64,000 nt of DNA from positions 45,218,417 to 45,282,416 of the forward strand of contig OY754329.1 in NCBI GenBank assembly GCA_963573305.1, in the 5' to 3' direction. A program made the translations under genes and the position numbers. This DNA comes from Pyrrhosoma nymphula (Eukaryota; Arthropoda; Insecta; Odonata; Coenagrionidae). Position 1 is the stretch's first letter. Each line of letters begins with the position of its first letter. Positions 10,801 through 21,039 of this stretch are shown in pieces. The notes beneath the pieces were generated by a model. That model saw only the letters and a program-made list of their open reading frames with translations. It was not told where the DNA came from and ran no database searches.

Positions 10801-11764
10801 CCAGCGATGGAAGAAGCAAGAGAGGCATTGTGAGCAGCATAGCCCCAACAAAGAAGGCATTCTACCTGAAGAGAAGTCTGCTGACAGCCAGTAACACAAG
10901 CCTGGAGTTACAGAAGCACTTGATTGAATCATATACATGGAGCATGCTCTTATATGGTAGCGAGACCTGGACAATAACAGCAGTTGAGCAAAGAAGATTG
11001 AAAGCAATGTAAATGTGGTGTTGCCAAAGAATGATGAAGATTAAATGGATGTATAGAATCACTGACGTAGAAGTCCAATGAAGAACTGGAGAGAAAAGAA
11101 GCTTAATAAAAACTCTGGGAAGAAGGATGGACAAACATATTGGACACATTTTGCATCCCAACTGCCCATGGAAAACAGTATTGGAAGATAAATAAATGGA
11201 AAGAATTATAGAGATAGACACTGAATGGAATGTATCAGGCAAATCATGAAAGACATCAAAATAAATAATTGTGTAGGAATGAAGCGATTGGTAGAGAGGA
11301 TTAGAGGGTTGCTGCAAACCGATCTTCTGATGATGACCTCATTGTGTCACAGCTAATCAGTCAAAGTTGAGGTGTGTTCTGGAATGGTTCCTGATTTTTA
11401 CATTTTTTTAAATTGCAGCATTGAAATGTCATTTTGGCCCCCATATTTATAGGAATTACTCTTTAGAATTACCATGTGGAACAATTAAACTTTTTTGGAA
11501 GTTTAGATTTATGGAACCATAACATGAAGTCAAAAAATTTTTTCCTTGTCTTATTTTATGTGGATGCAGACATTCAAGGATCGCTTTCGTCTCATAATGG
11601 ACTGGTCTCAGAACTCCTCTGGTGACATGAGTCAAAGGAGCACTGGAGAGTTGGGTATGGATCCAACTAGCCGCCTCGACACGTTAGAGCGTGGACTCTT
11701 GAATGCAGGAAGGGCTGCATGGATGGCTCTTGAATCTTGGCTGGCCCAAGGAGGTATTAAGTGA
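4708..11764 (+). CDS. GINS3: GINS complex subunit 3 (PSF3), four coding exons
   Basis: Exons 4708-4813, 4896-5040, 5135-5264 and 11570-11764 join in phase into 191 residues; human GINS3 has 216. GINS (SLD5, PSF1-3) joins CDC45 and MCM2-7 to form the nuclear replicative helicase. Family blocks occur in order: YFSIDDIMATQERLP near the N-terminus, then VLRLGFLDPSSDSED, TTLELPYWLA, SVNIPRIYKEAYR, VVDLHRLSVHFYEFGSSLS, SLLLQ / TFKDRFRLIMDWSQNSS and LDTLERGLLNAG. Introns are 82, 94 and 6305 nt, all GT-AG; the last holds an RTE LINE split by a hAT element. The C-terminus is about 25 residues short. Exon 4 reads to TGA at 11762, but a GGAG/GTATTA donor at 11753/11754 could lead to a further exon not found. 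The start at 4708 is chosen because the frame runs straight into YFSIDD. Confidence 0.93.
4896..5040 (+). CDS. GINS3: GINS3 exon 2
   Basis: The acceptor TTTCTTCAG/GA completes the Gly codon. It reads FLDPSSDSED, then TTLELPYWLARSL and IPRIYKEAY, and ends AG/GTAGTA with the Arg codon split across the 94-nt intron. Confidence 0.92.
5135..5264 (+). CDS. GINS3: GINS3 exon 3
   Basis: The acceptor GAAAG/G completes Arg. It reads EILKADASVVDLHRLSVHFY, then EFGSSLSGF and IGSLLLQ, and ends on a whole codon at CAG/GTAAGT, a strong donor. Confidence 0.93.
5949..6009. repeat. Palindromic PLE end with hammerhead-like core
   Basis: CAACATAGCGGTGTCATCATC and its inverted copy meet at GGTACC (5973-5978). 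On the + strand, CTGATGA (5977-5983), stem GACA/TGTC (5985-5988 with 5995-5998) and GAAA (5999-6002) form a hammerhead-type core. Stem III (TATGTTGG) has lost the expected pairing and TC cleavage dinucleotide. This is two PLE end fragments head to head, in intron 3 of GINS3. Confidence 0.6.
6080..7115 (+). pseudogene. RTE-type LINE, 5' half (APE endonuclease)
   Basis: Translated blocks in order: FGIGTWNVKW (about 6310), VLGISEMKRPEEGDFWSD (about 6400), the 6598-6885 stretch with VYMSTSDDGAEDMYNRIEE and LIILGYWNAVVGEGEAVGKY, then DIGSDHNLVML (about 6970). This is the apurinic-like endonuclease of RTE LINEs. The normally conserved Asp of the GDWN motif is Tyr here (GYWN), and several stops and frameshifts are present, so the copy is inactive. 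It is continued by 9349-11340 after removing the hAT element. Confidence 0.85.
7108..9348. mobile_element. hAT transposon inserted in the RTE LINE
   Basis: Terminal inverted repeats CAGTGGTCGGCAAAC (from 7116) and GTTTGCCGACCACTG form (ending 9340) bound 2225 bp, flanked by 8-bp duplications CTCTAGAC (7108-7115) and CTCTATAC (9341-9348), which differ at one base. The 8-bp duplication and CAGNGG ends mark a hAT element. It carries a decayed transposase on the minus strand. The near-identical target duplications show it is younger than the LINE it split. Confidence 0.92.
8081..9002 (-). pseudogene. Decayed hAT transposase
   Basis: Minus-strand blocks: NTANAVIECMEKHILLDKN, one TGA, then TISTDGVKSMTGVRNEFVAI with the TDG-x3-M-G signature that contains a catalytic Asp of hAT transposases. 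Next come HCIIHQEALCAQ (the C-x2-H(I/L)xHR/Q-like block) and VMELVIKIINSIIARAL. Downstream, about 8275-8081 gives FFGQDFERETLIHFPSLLK. This block set resembles the GTF2IRD2/ZBED-like hAT group. Stops, the frame change and a missing C-terminal dimerisation block show it is inactive. Confidence 0.82.
9349..11340 (+). pseudogene. RTE-type LINE, 3' half (reverse transcriptase)
   Basis: Continues the LINE after the hAT insertion. Blocks in order: WITQEILDLIEESTKLKNRG (about 9472), FPSEFLNYAG-like IPSEFLNYAGL (about 9940), ICDIYSTGQIPTDIKKNVII (about 10000), ISFSAHTLKILIGIIYRRM (about 10110), YICFIDLQKAFNNVEWNRM (about 10290), a FADDIAILAEKKEDL active-site block (about 10575), YNLKINVKKTKVLVCGR, and a C-terminal SETWTI-type block (about 10960). 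Many frameshifts are present. The 3' end lies near a GATGATGAC tail typical of RTE elements. This is the oldest insertion in the GINS3 intron. Confidence 0.85.
11570..11764 (+). CDS. GINS3: GINS3 exon 4 (last exon seen)
   Basis: A pyrimidine-rich acceptor TGTGGATGCAG/A precedes TFKDRFRLIMDWSQNSS, LDTLERGLLNAG and an ESWLAQGG tail that align with the C-terminal helical part of PSF3. It reads to TGA at 11762-11764. A GT at 11754 could instead splice to another exon. Confidence 0.9.
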   Translation, partial: TFKDRFRLIMDWSQNSSGDMSQRSTGELGMDPTSRLDTLERGLLNAGRAAWMALESWLAQGGIK

Positions 11765-13189
11765 TAAAAATAATGTTGACAGCTTTAGAGTTTACATCCC
11801 ACTCAAGGAGCTAACTATCCATTATTCAGGGTGTCTGCTGACCTGGAAAACCAGCAAAGCTTGGGATTTTGTCGAGTATTGAAAAGTGTTGGTTAAGACA
11901 TAGAATTTCTTGACATCACATTGAATGTTTCCAAAATGACTATAAAATTGTCTGTGTCTTCCTGAGCATAGGAAAGCTTGCCTTAACGGTGTAAATTGAA
12001 ATTGAATATCAGAGAAAAATTGAATTGAATATCAGAGAAAAATTAACCTTACTATGTTAACCTAGAAAATATGGAGGAGCCATTATACATATTTATTTAT
12101 TTTTTAATTCAAATAAATGGGCATAGAATTACATGATATATTTGCAAACACTAAGAATAAGTATAAAATTTATGACAAAATGAATAACATTTATTATTGC
12201 ACTGAAGATTGATATGATAAATAGTCACAAACAAGTCTTTTTATAGAGACAAGTGATGAGTTAAGTAAATCAAGCTTTAAATTCTTGGCACAGAATTGGT
12301 TTACAGCAACTTAGATATAGCTTATAACTGAATTTTTGGAATAGTTGATTCTATGATTCATGTGAGCAAAAAGATCGTGATTTGAGTATGATAGTTTTGT
12401 TCTAAAATTTCTAAATTCTAAAATTTGTTTTCTAAAAGATTTCTGGGCACTGAAGTATGTGAGTTAGAATTTAGTGAAGGGGAGGTTATTTTGTAAATTC
12501 ATTTCCAAAATATTTAGCTCATTTGGCCAAGGATCCTACTCAAAAGAATGACTCATTCGAGATTTACCATTATCAAAGTTTCACATTGGATTACAGCTGT
12601 AAACTGTGGTTGTCCAAGTAGTCATCAAAGATATTTTATATAATGTACTTATCAGCATTATATAGTTGCACGGTTATATGTATGCACTTCAAACAAAAAT
12701 TTGAAGAAAACCTGTGTATATATAAAACCAACTATTATATTTTTAAATGGTGGGGGTGAAGTTGACAATAAGATACATTCAATACAACCTACTGATTGAG
12801 TCATACTAAGGAATAACTTATCAGGCAGGTTATTCAAAGTTGCACTTCCTTCTGGCTATTTCCATTCAGTCTGGCTTTAGAGTAGGTATGCATAGAAACA
12901 GGCAAAATTTTCTTCCAAGAAAGTGAATTCAAAGAAATCTCAAACAACTTTGACAACATATCACTGCTTATTTTAGGTAAATTTCGAATAAAGACTACCT
13001 ATTGTATTTGTTAGTACCATGGTGTGACTTCCAGAAAAATGCTACATAGTTTTTCGTTTCATGGTCAGTAGATGCATTCAGTTGGGGAGTGGCACGAGAA
13101 TACTATTGGTCAGTCTGGGTTGTTGGGCTTGTGTATCTTCGGAAGGATATAAAATTGGGGAGTACAGGGATGAGAAGGAGAAAGCAGAG
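11765..13189. other. No recognisable gene
   Basis: AT-rich spacer after GINS3. A 24-bp tandem doublet (ATTGAATATCAGAGAAAAA, 11999-12045) is the only structure I see. Confidence 0.5.
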
Positions 13190-14440
13190 GAAATTTCATT
13201 ACTAGTAAGGCCTTCCTTGGGACCTTTGTCATGAAGGAAAGAGATAATATCTTGATGGAATTAAGGGTTTGGGTCTTGAGAATCGGAGGCGTAGGAAGAG
13301 GGGTCTTGAGATTTGCCTGTGGGCTTTGTTGATGTTGTTGAAAGAGTCCTGTACTACTGTAGTAGAGCCTTTGTCAGAAGGTGTGATTACTATATTGGGA
13401 TTGTGAGAAAAGTCTTTTAGGGCTTTGATTTCTGCCGAGGAGAGGTTGGTGAGGGGTTTAAAGAATTGAGAAAAGAGGGGTCGGAGATTTTGGAGAGGAG
13501 GTTCATGAAAATTTCTAAGGGATGGTTGGAAAGCAGAGGTTTTGGTTCATATGTTGAGGGTGGTTTGAAATTGGTAAGGGCTGGATGTACATTTTGCAAA
13601 GAAGTATCAGGCTGGTAAGAGTGCTGAGAATCCCAGAAGAATTTCCATTTTAATTTTCCACAAAAATTGTGTTGGTAAGGAGTTGACGGGATTAAATTTA
13701 GGGTTAAGAGAAGGAAAAACCTTTACTTAGAACTGAGATTTCTGAGGGGGTGAGGGAAGAAGAAGAGAGATTTATGATCACTTGTTCTGTGAAATTGTAG
13801 GGATTGCCAGCGGGGTGAGTGGGAGGGGTCAAAGGTCCTTTGAGCGAAGGAACATGCTGTGGGAAAAACAGGGAAATAGGTGGGGGTGGGTGGGTGAATT
13901 GAAAAAAGCTCAAGTCGGGCCTTGAGGAATATAATGGGGGGTGCGGTGGGGTTCACAATGCAAAACAGTAAGGAGAGTCCTTGATGCGTAAAAGAAGTGC
14001 AGAGGGAAGGCAGTTTTTTAAAAGCTTTTTGGCACCAAGAAGTAAGGGAGCGTAGCACAGAAGTAAGCAGTGTATGGATTGTGGTCAGTAATTGTGGGTT
14101 GTAGAGGCTGATGATATATATTAATTAGGGATTATAAGTTTGAATGGTAATGAGAGACAAGGGATTTGTAATGAGCGAGAACTAAAAGACAGAAGTTGTA
14201 AGAGATTTGATGCGGGTGGGCATGGGAAAGAGGGTGAAGAGAGGAAGGCATGCTCAAAGTAGAAATTTTGATGGTGAGGCCTTTTGGAATAAGACCTAGG
14301 GAGAGACAGGAGGAGAGACGAGATGCAAAATTTGCCCTATCCTTATCACCGACCCCCTTCCCACTAAATTCCTCTCCCACCCACTTCCATTCCCTCTCTT
14401 TCTTGCACTTCCCACAATATTTTTTACACACTCTTGTGTA
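13190..14440 (-). pseudogene. Penelope-like element, N-terminal part of the RT ORF
   Basis: Minus-strand blocks in order: RLSSCLSLGLIPKGLTIKIS (about 14330-14270), INLSSSSLTPSEISVLSKGF (about 13800-13730), SSAEIKALKDFSHNPNIVIT (about 13445-13385) and PSDKGSTTVV (about 13385-13355). These are the segments that precede and begin the Penelope reverse transcriptase (LT-E-LSKG..., IV-P-DKG-VVV). Frameshifts separate them. The catalytic palm, YADD and the GIY-YIG domain are missing, so the copy is truncated at its 3' side. Confidence 0.85.
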
Positions 14441-15384
14441 ACTTATGCGATGCTTACTATATCGGCCTCACGACTGATGCCCTCGGGATCAGGATGGTCA
14501 TGGGGAATCCTGATCATTTTGGTGTCATTCCATTCAGGGTTATGATGCCAGATTGAATGCAAAAAGGGATGCCAGATTGCACATGGATGCCATATTAAAT
14601 TCAAAAAACCTATGTTGTATGCCAAAATTACTTCCAGACTGATACAAAATATGAAGGTGGAAAATCTTGGTCAAGTTTGTTAATGGGCAAAATTGGAAAT
14701 GGGGATTTTTTTTTGAAAACTGAAATATCACTTTAACTCCCTTATTATGAAATATGTAGTGCATTCGTTTAAATTTATTAAGACTAAGACTGCGACCAAA
14801 AACTTTTGCTTCATAGATTTATTGATAACACCAACCATTAGCTCAAGGGGTGGAAAAAACAGGGTTTTTTGGACAAAAAATCTTAACTTCATTGGTAGGA
14901 ATGATATCAGATTCATTCCAAGTTATATGAGATCATCTAAATATATTATCTAAAACTTTGGTCCGTAGCAATTTTTAATATGACTAACCATTATTGTAAT
15001 GGGTGAGCAAAATGAGCTGAGTCTATTAAAAAAAAACTTCAAAATCTACCTGTGCTTCTAGGCCGGGCCTAAAGGGATTTTATTATCAAACCCAAACTTG
15101 AAACAATGACCAATGTCCTTGAGTTTAAGAGGTGGGAATCATTTGTAGAGGTAGACGATTGAATGCAATACATATAAATTGTTCAACAGGGAAACAGTGC
15201 CATGAAATATTAGCACCAGTTTCAAATCATAGAAAATATTCCCTTAATTAGTTGGCTCTGCATTGGAATACCAAGTGAATATCCTTCACTTACCAGCTTT
15301 GCTCTACTATTCCAGAGAGGCACCTACAATCTCTTTTAATTCAAAATTGATGGTTTCAGGCGTTACTTTCTGGAACTTGGAATT
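14441..15384. other. No recognisable gene
   Basis: Contains a loosely repeated GATGCCAGATTG-type motif (14546-14597) and an imperfect hairpin around CTGATGCCCTCGGGATCAG (14473-14520). No coding signal is seen. Confidence 0.4.
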
Positions 15385-16080
15385 CATCTTGAATAACTTA
15401 AAACTTTATATTTCCACTTGAAATTTATTTTGCTACCACCATGGTTTCGACGTCAGGGCGTCATCATCAGGTGCATAATAACTACGTACGTACTACTACG
15501 TAACTACGTACGTACTACTACGTACCGTACCACCCGGGGATAGTTAGCGCTAAAGGCTTTACTTCTACCTGCCCCATCCCACCGCCCCCCCCCCCCTTCT
15601 TTCCCTACCCATGACTCCACGTCACCCAAAAATCCCATTACCAGTGCCCCCTTCACTTGACTCACCCACCCCACCCATCTTCTTCCCTCCCCCCGCTCAT
15701 GTGTGTATCTGAACCTCCACCCCCACAACTTTTTTGTATATAAGTGAACAATTTTCTGTATTATGCACCTGATACAATTTATCACCCGCTCACTAGTAGA
15801 CTTTCATCCTCTTCTCCTTCACTAACACTGTAAAGGTTAAACTGGTCCCTTCACACAGTATCGCCATTTTCCCCCTGCGTGCAAATTGCACAAACATTAA
15901 CGCTGAAGAGGTGGACTCTAGTCGCACCATTGCAGCGCTCCACTACTTTGGGCCGAGGGCCCTGCCATTGCCCGTGGTCTGGTCTATAATGCACCTGATG
16001 ATGACGCCCTGACGTCGAAACCATGGTCGTAGCAAAATAAATTTCAAGTGGAAATACAAAGTTTAAAGTTATTCAAGATG
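15385..16080. mobile_element. Inverted pair of PLE ends, each with a hammerhead-like core
   Basis: A 95-bp left arm (15385-15479) is the near-perfect reverse complement of the right arm (15986-16080). Each arm carries CTGATGA, stem GACG/CGTC, GAAA and CCATGG. Between them lies a pyrimidine-rich segment (15580-15730) like other PLE 3' tails. It ends at another ATTATGCACCTGAT (15761-15774), truncated inside the ribozyme core. GTACGTAC-type repeats (15480-15530) adjoin the left arm. I read this as a composite of at least three PLE-end fragments, two of them head to head. Confidence 0.75.
15995..16028 (+). ncRNA. Hammerhead-ribozyme-like motif (PLE end)
   Basis: CTGATGA (15995-16001), stem II GACG/CGTC with loop CCCTGA, GAAA (16017-16020), a minimal CC-AT-GG stem III and TC. 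All core positions are present. The mirror copy on the minus strand (15438-15472) has GGTG in place of GGTC and so lacks the cleavage-site C. Confidence 0.65.
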
Positions 16081-17515
16081 ACTCTTTTAATTCATACTTT
16101 CCAGGAATATAGCTGGCATGGTATTTTAGAAGTGAAACAGGCAATAGATCAAGATTAGCATATTCTTTAATTCAACTTCATGATGATAATAATGAAAGTA
16201 CATAGTTTCTCTCACCGGTGGTATGAGGCAACCATAAAAATATTTTATAATTTTGACAAACGTTGAAATGAAAGACTAGCACATGATCCCTATCAGTCAC
16301 TGTCCACAGCATGTTCGCACCCCTTTATTTGTGGCAACACCCATCTCATCCAGTGGCACAGAAAGAAGTTATCAAACATTTAAAATTTAAAATGGAATTT
16401 TGGAACTACTGTGGTCTTTTAAGGGTTATACCTCAATCCCATTCACTATGTGGTTGGTGGGTGAATTTTCTTCTAATGCATGAAACCCCTTGCTTGCAAT
16501 TTTTAAGGAACAAGGTCTCTTTATCTATACCCCTAATGGATGTCTCTATCAGCAGTTCTCTGCTCACATCCACAATAAATATTGATAAATAGTGACATTG
16601 CATGAAGTGGTACTATTGCTTCTCACCAGTGAAGGCTCTTGTTGCACACAAATCATGAAATATCTGTACCAACATGCAAATCGCCTGTCTTAGTTTATTT
16701 TCTCTGCTCATTAATGATAAAATATTACATGCAATCCCTTGAAATGAATTGACGTTTAACCAGTTGCTCTCACATAAGGCTACTTTACTCCATCTCAGGG
16801 CATATCCTCATCAAGAGTTACCTCTAAACACATACAATAAATTATACTGACACGGTGGTATTAGAGTGAGCACAGCAAGCCAAATACCTTCAGGTACCAG
16901 CTGGGCATTAACTGTGGTGTCCTTGTGGTATCCTGAAACTTGTTTAATCTTTATCTGCCGAGTGGTCCCCTTAGGAGTCACTCAAATCATACATTTCGAA
17001 CCTTGGACATTAAAATGACTTCCCATCTTTTAAAGGTTAAAAGTGAAATAGGTGCATAATATTATTCAAACATCAGGAATATTATGAGTTTTCACTTGTG
17101 TGATGTTCACCATCTGACGGGCATGGTTTGCAACTCGACCGTCGAAAATATTCTCCTTTTAAGGAGTGATGTGTAATGTCATGTTCTGTGAGGTGAATTT
17201 ACATAATAACCTCAAAGAAATGACTACTCAAAATACATAATTACAAAAGGTTAACAATACTTGAACAATGAGCAGAGATATAAGATGATTGAAGTCAATA
17301 ATAAGGGAAGGAATGTTAAGTTTAAAATTAACTAAGTAATGTATGCCGACCACATTTCAATGATTTAATATGAACATCATAGTATGGGTTCCAAATTTTA
17401 GCTGCATATTAATTACATACCTGTATGGATATTATTTATGGAATCAAAAAGCCTTTATCCGGCAGACACCCTGTTATTTGAGTCTCATGTGTAGTTAAGG
17501 TATATCAGGGAACTC
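16081..17515. other. No recognisable gene
   Basis: AT-rich sequence between two mobile elements. The open frame at 16311-16592 has no family features. Confidence 0.5.
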
Positions 17516-17959
17516 TTAACCCCTTCCCTGACGGGTTTTTTTTACAAAAATGGTCAAAAAAAGTCATATTTTTTTATTTCAGATTCAGAAGCATTGAAGG
17601 GAGGCAAATCCGAAAATGTTTTCATTCATTTTTTATTCCAAATAACTAATGATTTATTCAATAGTTTCTGATTGTTGCCCCTTAACTTAAGAAAATTAGG
17701 CCACCCGCATTACGTTATAACTTTCCTTCCCGTTATCCCTTGTTAAACATCTAAGGAGGAATGCATTTAGTTTATATGACAAATGTATATACTTTTCCGA
17801 CAACGTTAATGTAAGCTATTAATTTTAGTCCGTAGTACATCAAGAAAAAACGTACAAACATTCATGGGAGTTAGGCAACCCGCATGACGACGACTTTCGC
17901 TCTGAAAATGTTATAACAAAATTCATTTTATTGCAAAAATCAAGAAACTTTAATTATTT

Positions 17960-19530
17960 TACTTGATTCTCATTGAAGAGAGCTGGAATCCCTTTCCTCA
18001 GTGTTCCCTGCGAGTCAGAGGAGTGTGAAGCGAGCAAGTCGGCTAGATCTGGAGATGTATAAAAAGTATCCGTCGTCAGACAATATCATAGGCCAAATCA
18101 TCACACTTCATCATCACTTTTGAGGACATGGGTAAATGGGCAAAGTCTTTATCCTACACAGTCCCCATTCCCGTGTAAATCGTCGTTGACCACACGTATC
18201 CAGTTCTCGATTCACTAAGGACAAATATTTGCCAAATGAAGCTCTTTTCATAGGGATGAACTGCCACCACCCCAATCTTCCCTTGTACAAGAGCAGGCTC
18301 TCGTCGATGGTAACGTCCATCTCTGGTGTATGGATTGCCTTGAAATTTTTCTCCAGCTTCTGGCAAATCGACCATATTCTATTTAGTTCGGCGTTGGGGT
18401 GTTTGGGGATCAAAATCGTTATTATTGGCAAAATGTAAATATTGCCTTATTTTTACGAATCATCGGTAAGACATTGTTTGTCCAAAAAAGGGAGATGAGA
18501 GTTTAGGTCTCATCGACCAATAAAACTCAGTATCTGGCTTCCTCACCATGCTTTGTAGCATTACAAGGGCAAAAAACACGAATTTCTAAGCTTGTCACAA
18601 CTCGCCACTGATTTACGCTAGCACTGCTTGGCCCCGCTTTTTCACGCAAAGTGTTCCTGACGCAGCGATTAGTTTCCCAAATTATAAAGTCAACAATTTG
18701 ATCGTTGAAAAAATTATTTTAGGGAACCTCATTCGGGAACCAGGTCAAAGCTCATCGAAGAATTACCTTCAAAAAGAAACCTAGGTGGCGCCGGAGGAGG
18801 AATCGTTGAAAGTATTTCCTCCCACTCCGCTTCCTGCGAATGTTCCGCTGTGCCTTCCGATTCGGAGCTTGTTTCTCCGGAGAGAGTCGAATCACTGCTG
18901 GTCTAACACTGATTCCTTTCCGGAATATATTGCTGATTACCTAATGTTACCAAGCGAAAACAAAGAATTTGCCGTGGAATTCACTCATACTACACCGCTT
19001 GTATTATAACCTAAATGTTCGAACTAAAAATAGAATATTAGCATCGGTGGAATTTCAGCGAAAAAGTGCGTGCGCATGAAACCGGTCGCCAGGCCATCGG
19101 TCCTCGAGCGGGTGTTTGTTTTCTGACCTCAGGAAAGCGTCAAACATGACAATAGAAGGCATTACACGTTTGGGATTTATCTCTATCTCTCCTTTTTTCT
19201 TGTACTCATGTGGGCTAGGGTAGAACATATACAGGGCACTTGTGTTGGTTTGCATTGAGAACATACGCCTTTTAGATGCCTTCATCGTATAGCTGTTTTC
19301 GTAAATATGTATCACTACTTCCACCAGTATTCGAAATAGAAAAATGAAAGGGGCTGATGAAATAACATTCGCAACATATCTAAACATTTCGCTGTCGTCG
19401 CGTTGCATCACATTTTCATCCTCACTAACATCCGAATCAATGTTCTTATGCTCAGAGAGGCTTCACTCAGAGCCAGAGAGTTCAACATCCTCCAATTCCT
19501 CATCAGAAACATCAACGGTCGAAACACTTT
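17960..19530 (-). pseudogene. Decayed piggyBac transposase
   Basis: Minus-strand order: an acidic N-terminus (VSDEELEDVELSGSE, about 19500), a second acidic Ser-rich block (TSSDSTLSGETSSESEG, about 18890), then EWEEILSTIPPPAPPRFLFE (about 18820). Next are FFGQTMSY and IRQYLHFANNNDFDPQ (about 18490-18410) and MDVTIDESLLLYKGRLGWW (about 18310). Then QFIPMKRASFGKYL and GYVWSTTIYTG (about 18250-18180), followed by MMKCDDLAYDIV with stops (about 18090). The DES block contains a catalytic Asp. Frameshifts and stops make it inactive. The piece at 19411-19055 between the two acidic blocks is unassigned. Confidence 0.85.
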
Positions 19531-20907
19531 CGGATCCACTCTACATAACGGTAAGATTCGTATACCAAAGAGAAACAAACTTCTGAAGCAACGAAATGAT
19601 ATCACCAGTTCAAGGGAAACTTCGAGATGTGCAAACTACAGCGTACATACGATGAATAACTAACGCATCCTAAAATTTTGCGACAGCTAGAAAGAGGCCG
19701 ATGGCAGGAGAAACAAAACATATTCGCCGAAAGCGAAGTATCAGTAAATGAAAGAAAAATCTTCACCCCTTTTCCCTACTGTAATCCGTTTTCCTAGAGG
19801 TAGCGTCATAAAATCCAATTTTCACAAGTGAAGAGAATAGTATGGGGGAAAAGGGCATGAGGGGTCTGAAAGGAGAATAACCCGGGGAAAGAGGAAAAAT
19901 AGACTTGAGTAACAGAAGATTAGCAGAAAATTGTAGAGGTTGTTCAATGAGAGACCTGCAGACGGTCGGAAAATCCAAAAGACTTCCGACCGCCTGTTTA
20001 TTGCCCTTGCGCGTGATCTTTCTCGTCCGTGCCCGACCGTGTCTTGCTGGCTGACCACCCAGTACGGTGACACACGCCAGACGTCAGGGTTGGGGAGGGG
20101 AATTTTGGGAAATACCAAAGGACCCCTCGGAGAACCAAAGACAAGGAGCATCAGAAAGGGTACGTGAATGAAGCCGCGGCGAACGTCCGGCAGGGGTCGG
20201 TCGGTGAAGCATATACGGATACCAAAACTACAGCGTAAATACGTAAATAATACACAACTTATAGGTAAATATGTATTACAAAATGAACAATAAAAAAATC
20301 GGGAATGCATTGTTTTTCATATTATAACAGATAAGGATTTACTGAGTAACAATTGTTATTTGAGTCTTCTTGATCGAATGCAATTTAGCGATAATGCAGA
20401 AAAGAACTTATGATCCCATATGAAGATTTCGCTTCCAGGGAGCGTAGTTCCACTAGTATTCCGGTAGGATAGACAAATAAAATAGATGAGTTTTGTGAGA
20501 ACTGATAAAATATAATTCTCATAAGTAGATAGGAAATAGTAAGTAATCGTGAATAATAATAATTTAAATCTAAAATCAATCCTTCAATCATTATATAAAT
20601 TACGTTAACAATTGCATAAGCAAGATTCCAACTGTTATACTTCGGGATATCAAGTAGCTAAACTTACAATAATCCTAGTAGTAGGCAGAGCGCTTGATAA
20701 AATTGAATTTTCATGACCATAAAACGTTTCCTAACATTTATATTGGATGAAAAAATAGTGCGTAAATTTTGATATAGGGAGAGTAATTTTGGTGCGTGAA
20801 GTTTTTTTTTGAAACCATAATACAAGTAAAAAGCCTTCAAAAAAGCGAGAATACAGAGATAGGCGTCCATACATGACATCTAGCGGCGAAGCATCGAATT
20901 ACTACGA

Positions 20908-21035
20908 AGGGGGCGAAATATCTCGTCCAAAACAGCTAAAGAAGGGAAAAAGTAGAGTAGGACGAGATATCTCGTTCACGTCAGAATTTGCTAGACCATT
21001 CAGGACGAGATATCTCGCCCGCGTCAGGGAAGGGG
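20908..21035. repeat. Subterminal palindromic repeats of the piggyBac element
   Basis: Three copies of (A/G)GAAATATCTCGTCC or GACGAGATATCTCG occur at about 20916, 20961 and 21003. The last two are followed by CGTTCACGTCAG and CCCGCGTCAGGG, that is, by TIR-like CGTCAGGG ends. They are likely transposase-binding sites, inferred from position and symmetry. Confidence 0.6.
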
Positions 21036-21039
21036 TTAA

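Larger units (their letters stand above)
17516..21039. mobile_element. piggyBac-family transposon with TTAA ends
   Basis: TTAA at 17516-17519 and 21036-21039 flanks 3516 bp whose ends begin CCCCTTCCCTGACG on both sides (inverted). A decayed piggyBac transposase lies inside on the minus strand. Subterminal repeats are visible: near the left end ACCCGCATNACG occurs twice (17703, 17878); near the right end GAGATATCTCG-type palindromes occur three times. The central 19600-20300 part is GC-richer and unassigned. The insertion lies about 6 kb beyond GINS3. Confidence 0.9.

Noticed and set aside
11325..11352. CTGATGATGACCTCATTGTGTC resembling a hammerhead start
   Set aside because: No stem II pairing with a following GAAA and stem III. 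It is the simple-repeat tail of the RTE LINE.
13704..14058. Pro/Ser-rich minus-strand frames taken as a possible secreted protein
   Set aside because: The frames fall between recognisable Penelope N-terminal blocks and are shifted readings of that element.
19822..20310. A 162-codon minus-strand frame inside the piggyBac element
   Set aside because: No transposase motif. It lies outside the aligned transposase blocks, and overlapping frames on the + strand are equally open.
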